64,000 nt of DNA from positions 48,830 through 112,829 of the forward strand of contig JAJRWB010000054.1 in NCBI GenBank assembly GCA_024276995.1, written 5' to 3'. How positions within the stretch are numbered: position 1 is the first letter of the stretch; every line of letters begins with the position of its first letter. Of the stretch, positions 63,757 through 64,000 are shown in pieces. Source of the stretch: Candidatus Eiseniibacteriota bacterium. Lineage in GTDB: Bacteria > Orphanbacterota > Orphanbacteria > Orphanbacterales > Orphanbacteraceae. The notes beneath the pieces were generated by a model, which did not search any database, was not told where the DNA came from, and saw nothing but the letters and a program-made list of their open reading frames with translations. Made by a program: the position numbers and the translations under genes.

Positions 63757-64000
63757 TTAATGTTTTCCGGCGCCGATAGCGGCAGCGAACGTGAAGTCGG
63801 TCGCCTGGGCGAGCCAGCATCTGTAAGAAGGGTACGCCGTCTTGATCCAGTCCGAAACTCCGACGCTGGCGGAATTGTCGACGGAGTTCTGAAGACCGGT
63901 CACCGTCCACGCCGCATCCGTAATCTCCTGGCCGGGCGTCCACAGCTCGCTCGCCACATCCACCATGGTCGAATCTTCCACGCAGAACGTGCAGTTGAAC
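63757..64000 (-). pseudogene. 5'-proximal visible part of the same secreted-protein gene, ending in an in-frame TAA
   Basis: The frame enters from beyond the window edge (FNCTFCVEDSTMVDVASELW) and reaches AAIGAGKH, then TAA at 63757-63759. It resumes in the same frame with YGTFSFNVAKNGNLGFHIDG. Both sides have similar Cys-rich, beta-strand-like composition, so they are one protein broken by a substitution. The true N-terminus and signal peptide lie outside the window. Confidence 0.65.

Overview
The window is high-GC bacterial chromosome, densely packed with genes on both strands. It looks like a diderm of the FCB superphylum, possibly one of the Eisenbacteriota/Krumholzibacteriota-like candidate phyla. 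This placement is inferred from a PorV/PorQ-family outer-membrane protein, a huge secreted protein with a dockerin repeat and a T9SS/FlgD-like C-terminal domain, LapA/LapB, SPOR-domain envelope proteins and a MutL with the endonuclease motif. No 16S rRNA is present, so it cannot be confirmed here. Promoters resemble the E. coli sigma-70 consensus (for example TTGACA-17 bp-TACAAT at 37115). Genes are very often joined by 4-base NTGA start/stop overlaps, including several TTGA junctions.

Left part (1-8364): the 3' end of an unrecognised conserved gene, then a minus-strand block in which dTDP-deoxysugar genes (rfbC/rmlC, rfbA/rmlA, rfbB/rmlB) flank two methionine-cycle genes (a bifunctional homocysteine methyltransferase/methylenetetrahydrofolate reductase and metH). 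A divergent promoter pair at 8455-8551 separates this block from the next.

Exopolysaccharide/O-antigen island (8931-30733, all plus strand): a short polyprenyl-phosphate sugar transferase, Wza-like export lipoprotein, Wzz-like copolymerase, BY-kinase-like ATPase (Walker A lysine missing), nucleotidyltransferase, alkaline-phosphatase-superfamily enzyme, Wzx flippase, GT2, a Wzy-like polymerase/ligase flanked by two paralogous giant membrane proteins, GT4, DegT aminotransferase, a long polyprenyl-phosphate sugar transferase, Gfo/Idh oxidoreductase, and two further glycosyltransferase genes that are each broken by a single in-frame stop codon (TAG at 29079, TGA at 29906). This is a Wzx/Wzy-type polymer locus.

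Central and right part (30803-60922): a membrane-anchored phosphodiesterase-like protein, a SPOR lipoprotein and GT2, a tRNA trio (Gly, Cys, Leu), a GlmU-like protein, PorV-like protein, then a probable long operon lapA-lapB-SPOR/TPR-mutS-mutL-miaA-radical SAM. In it the SPOR/TPR gene has no stop codon before mutS. Next come der-plsY-gpsA-merR, GT2-surE-pcm-popT(DUF368), a LOG-like gene with acyP and a primary-type sigma factor, apt, and a few envelope/metabolic genes on both strands. Three more tRNAs (Gly, Pro, Pro) punctuate this part.

Right edge (61042-64000, minus): a secreted multi-domain protein, lower in GC than its surroundings, truncated by the window edge and interrupted by an in-frame TAA. 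The main points for follow-up are the three in-frame stops, the SPOR-MutS continuous frame, the nucleotidyltransferase/phosphatase pair and the duplicated membrane proteins around Wzy.
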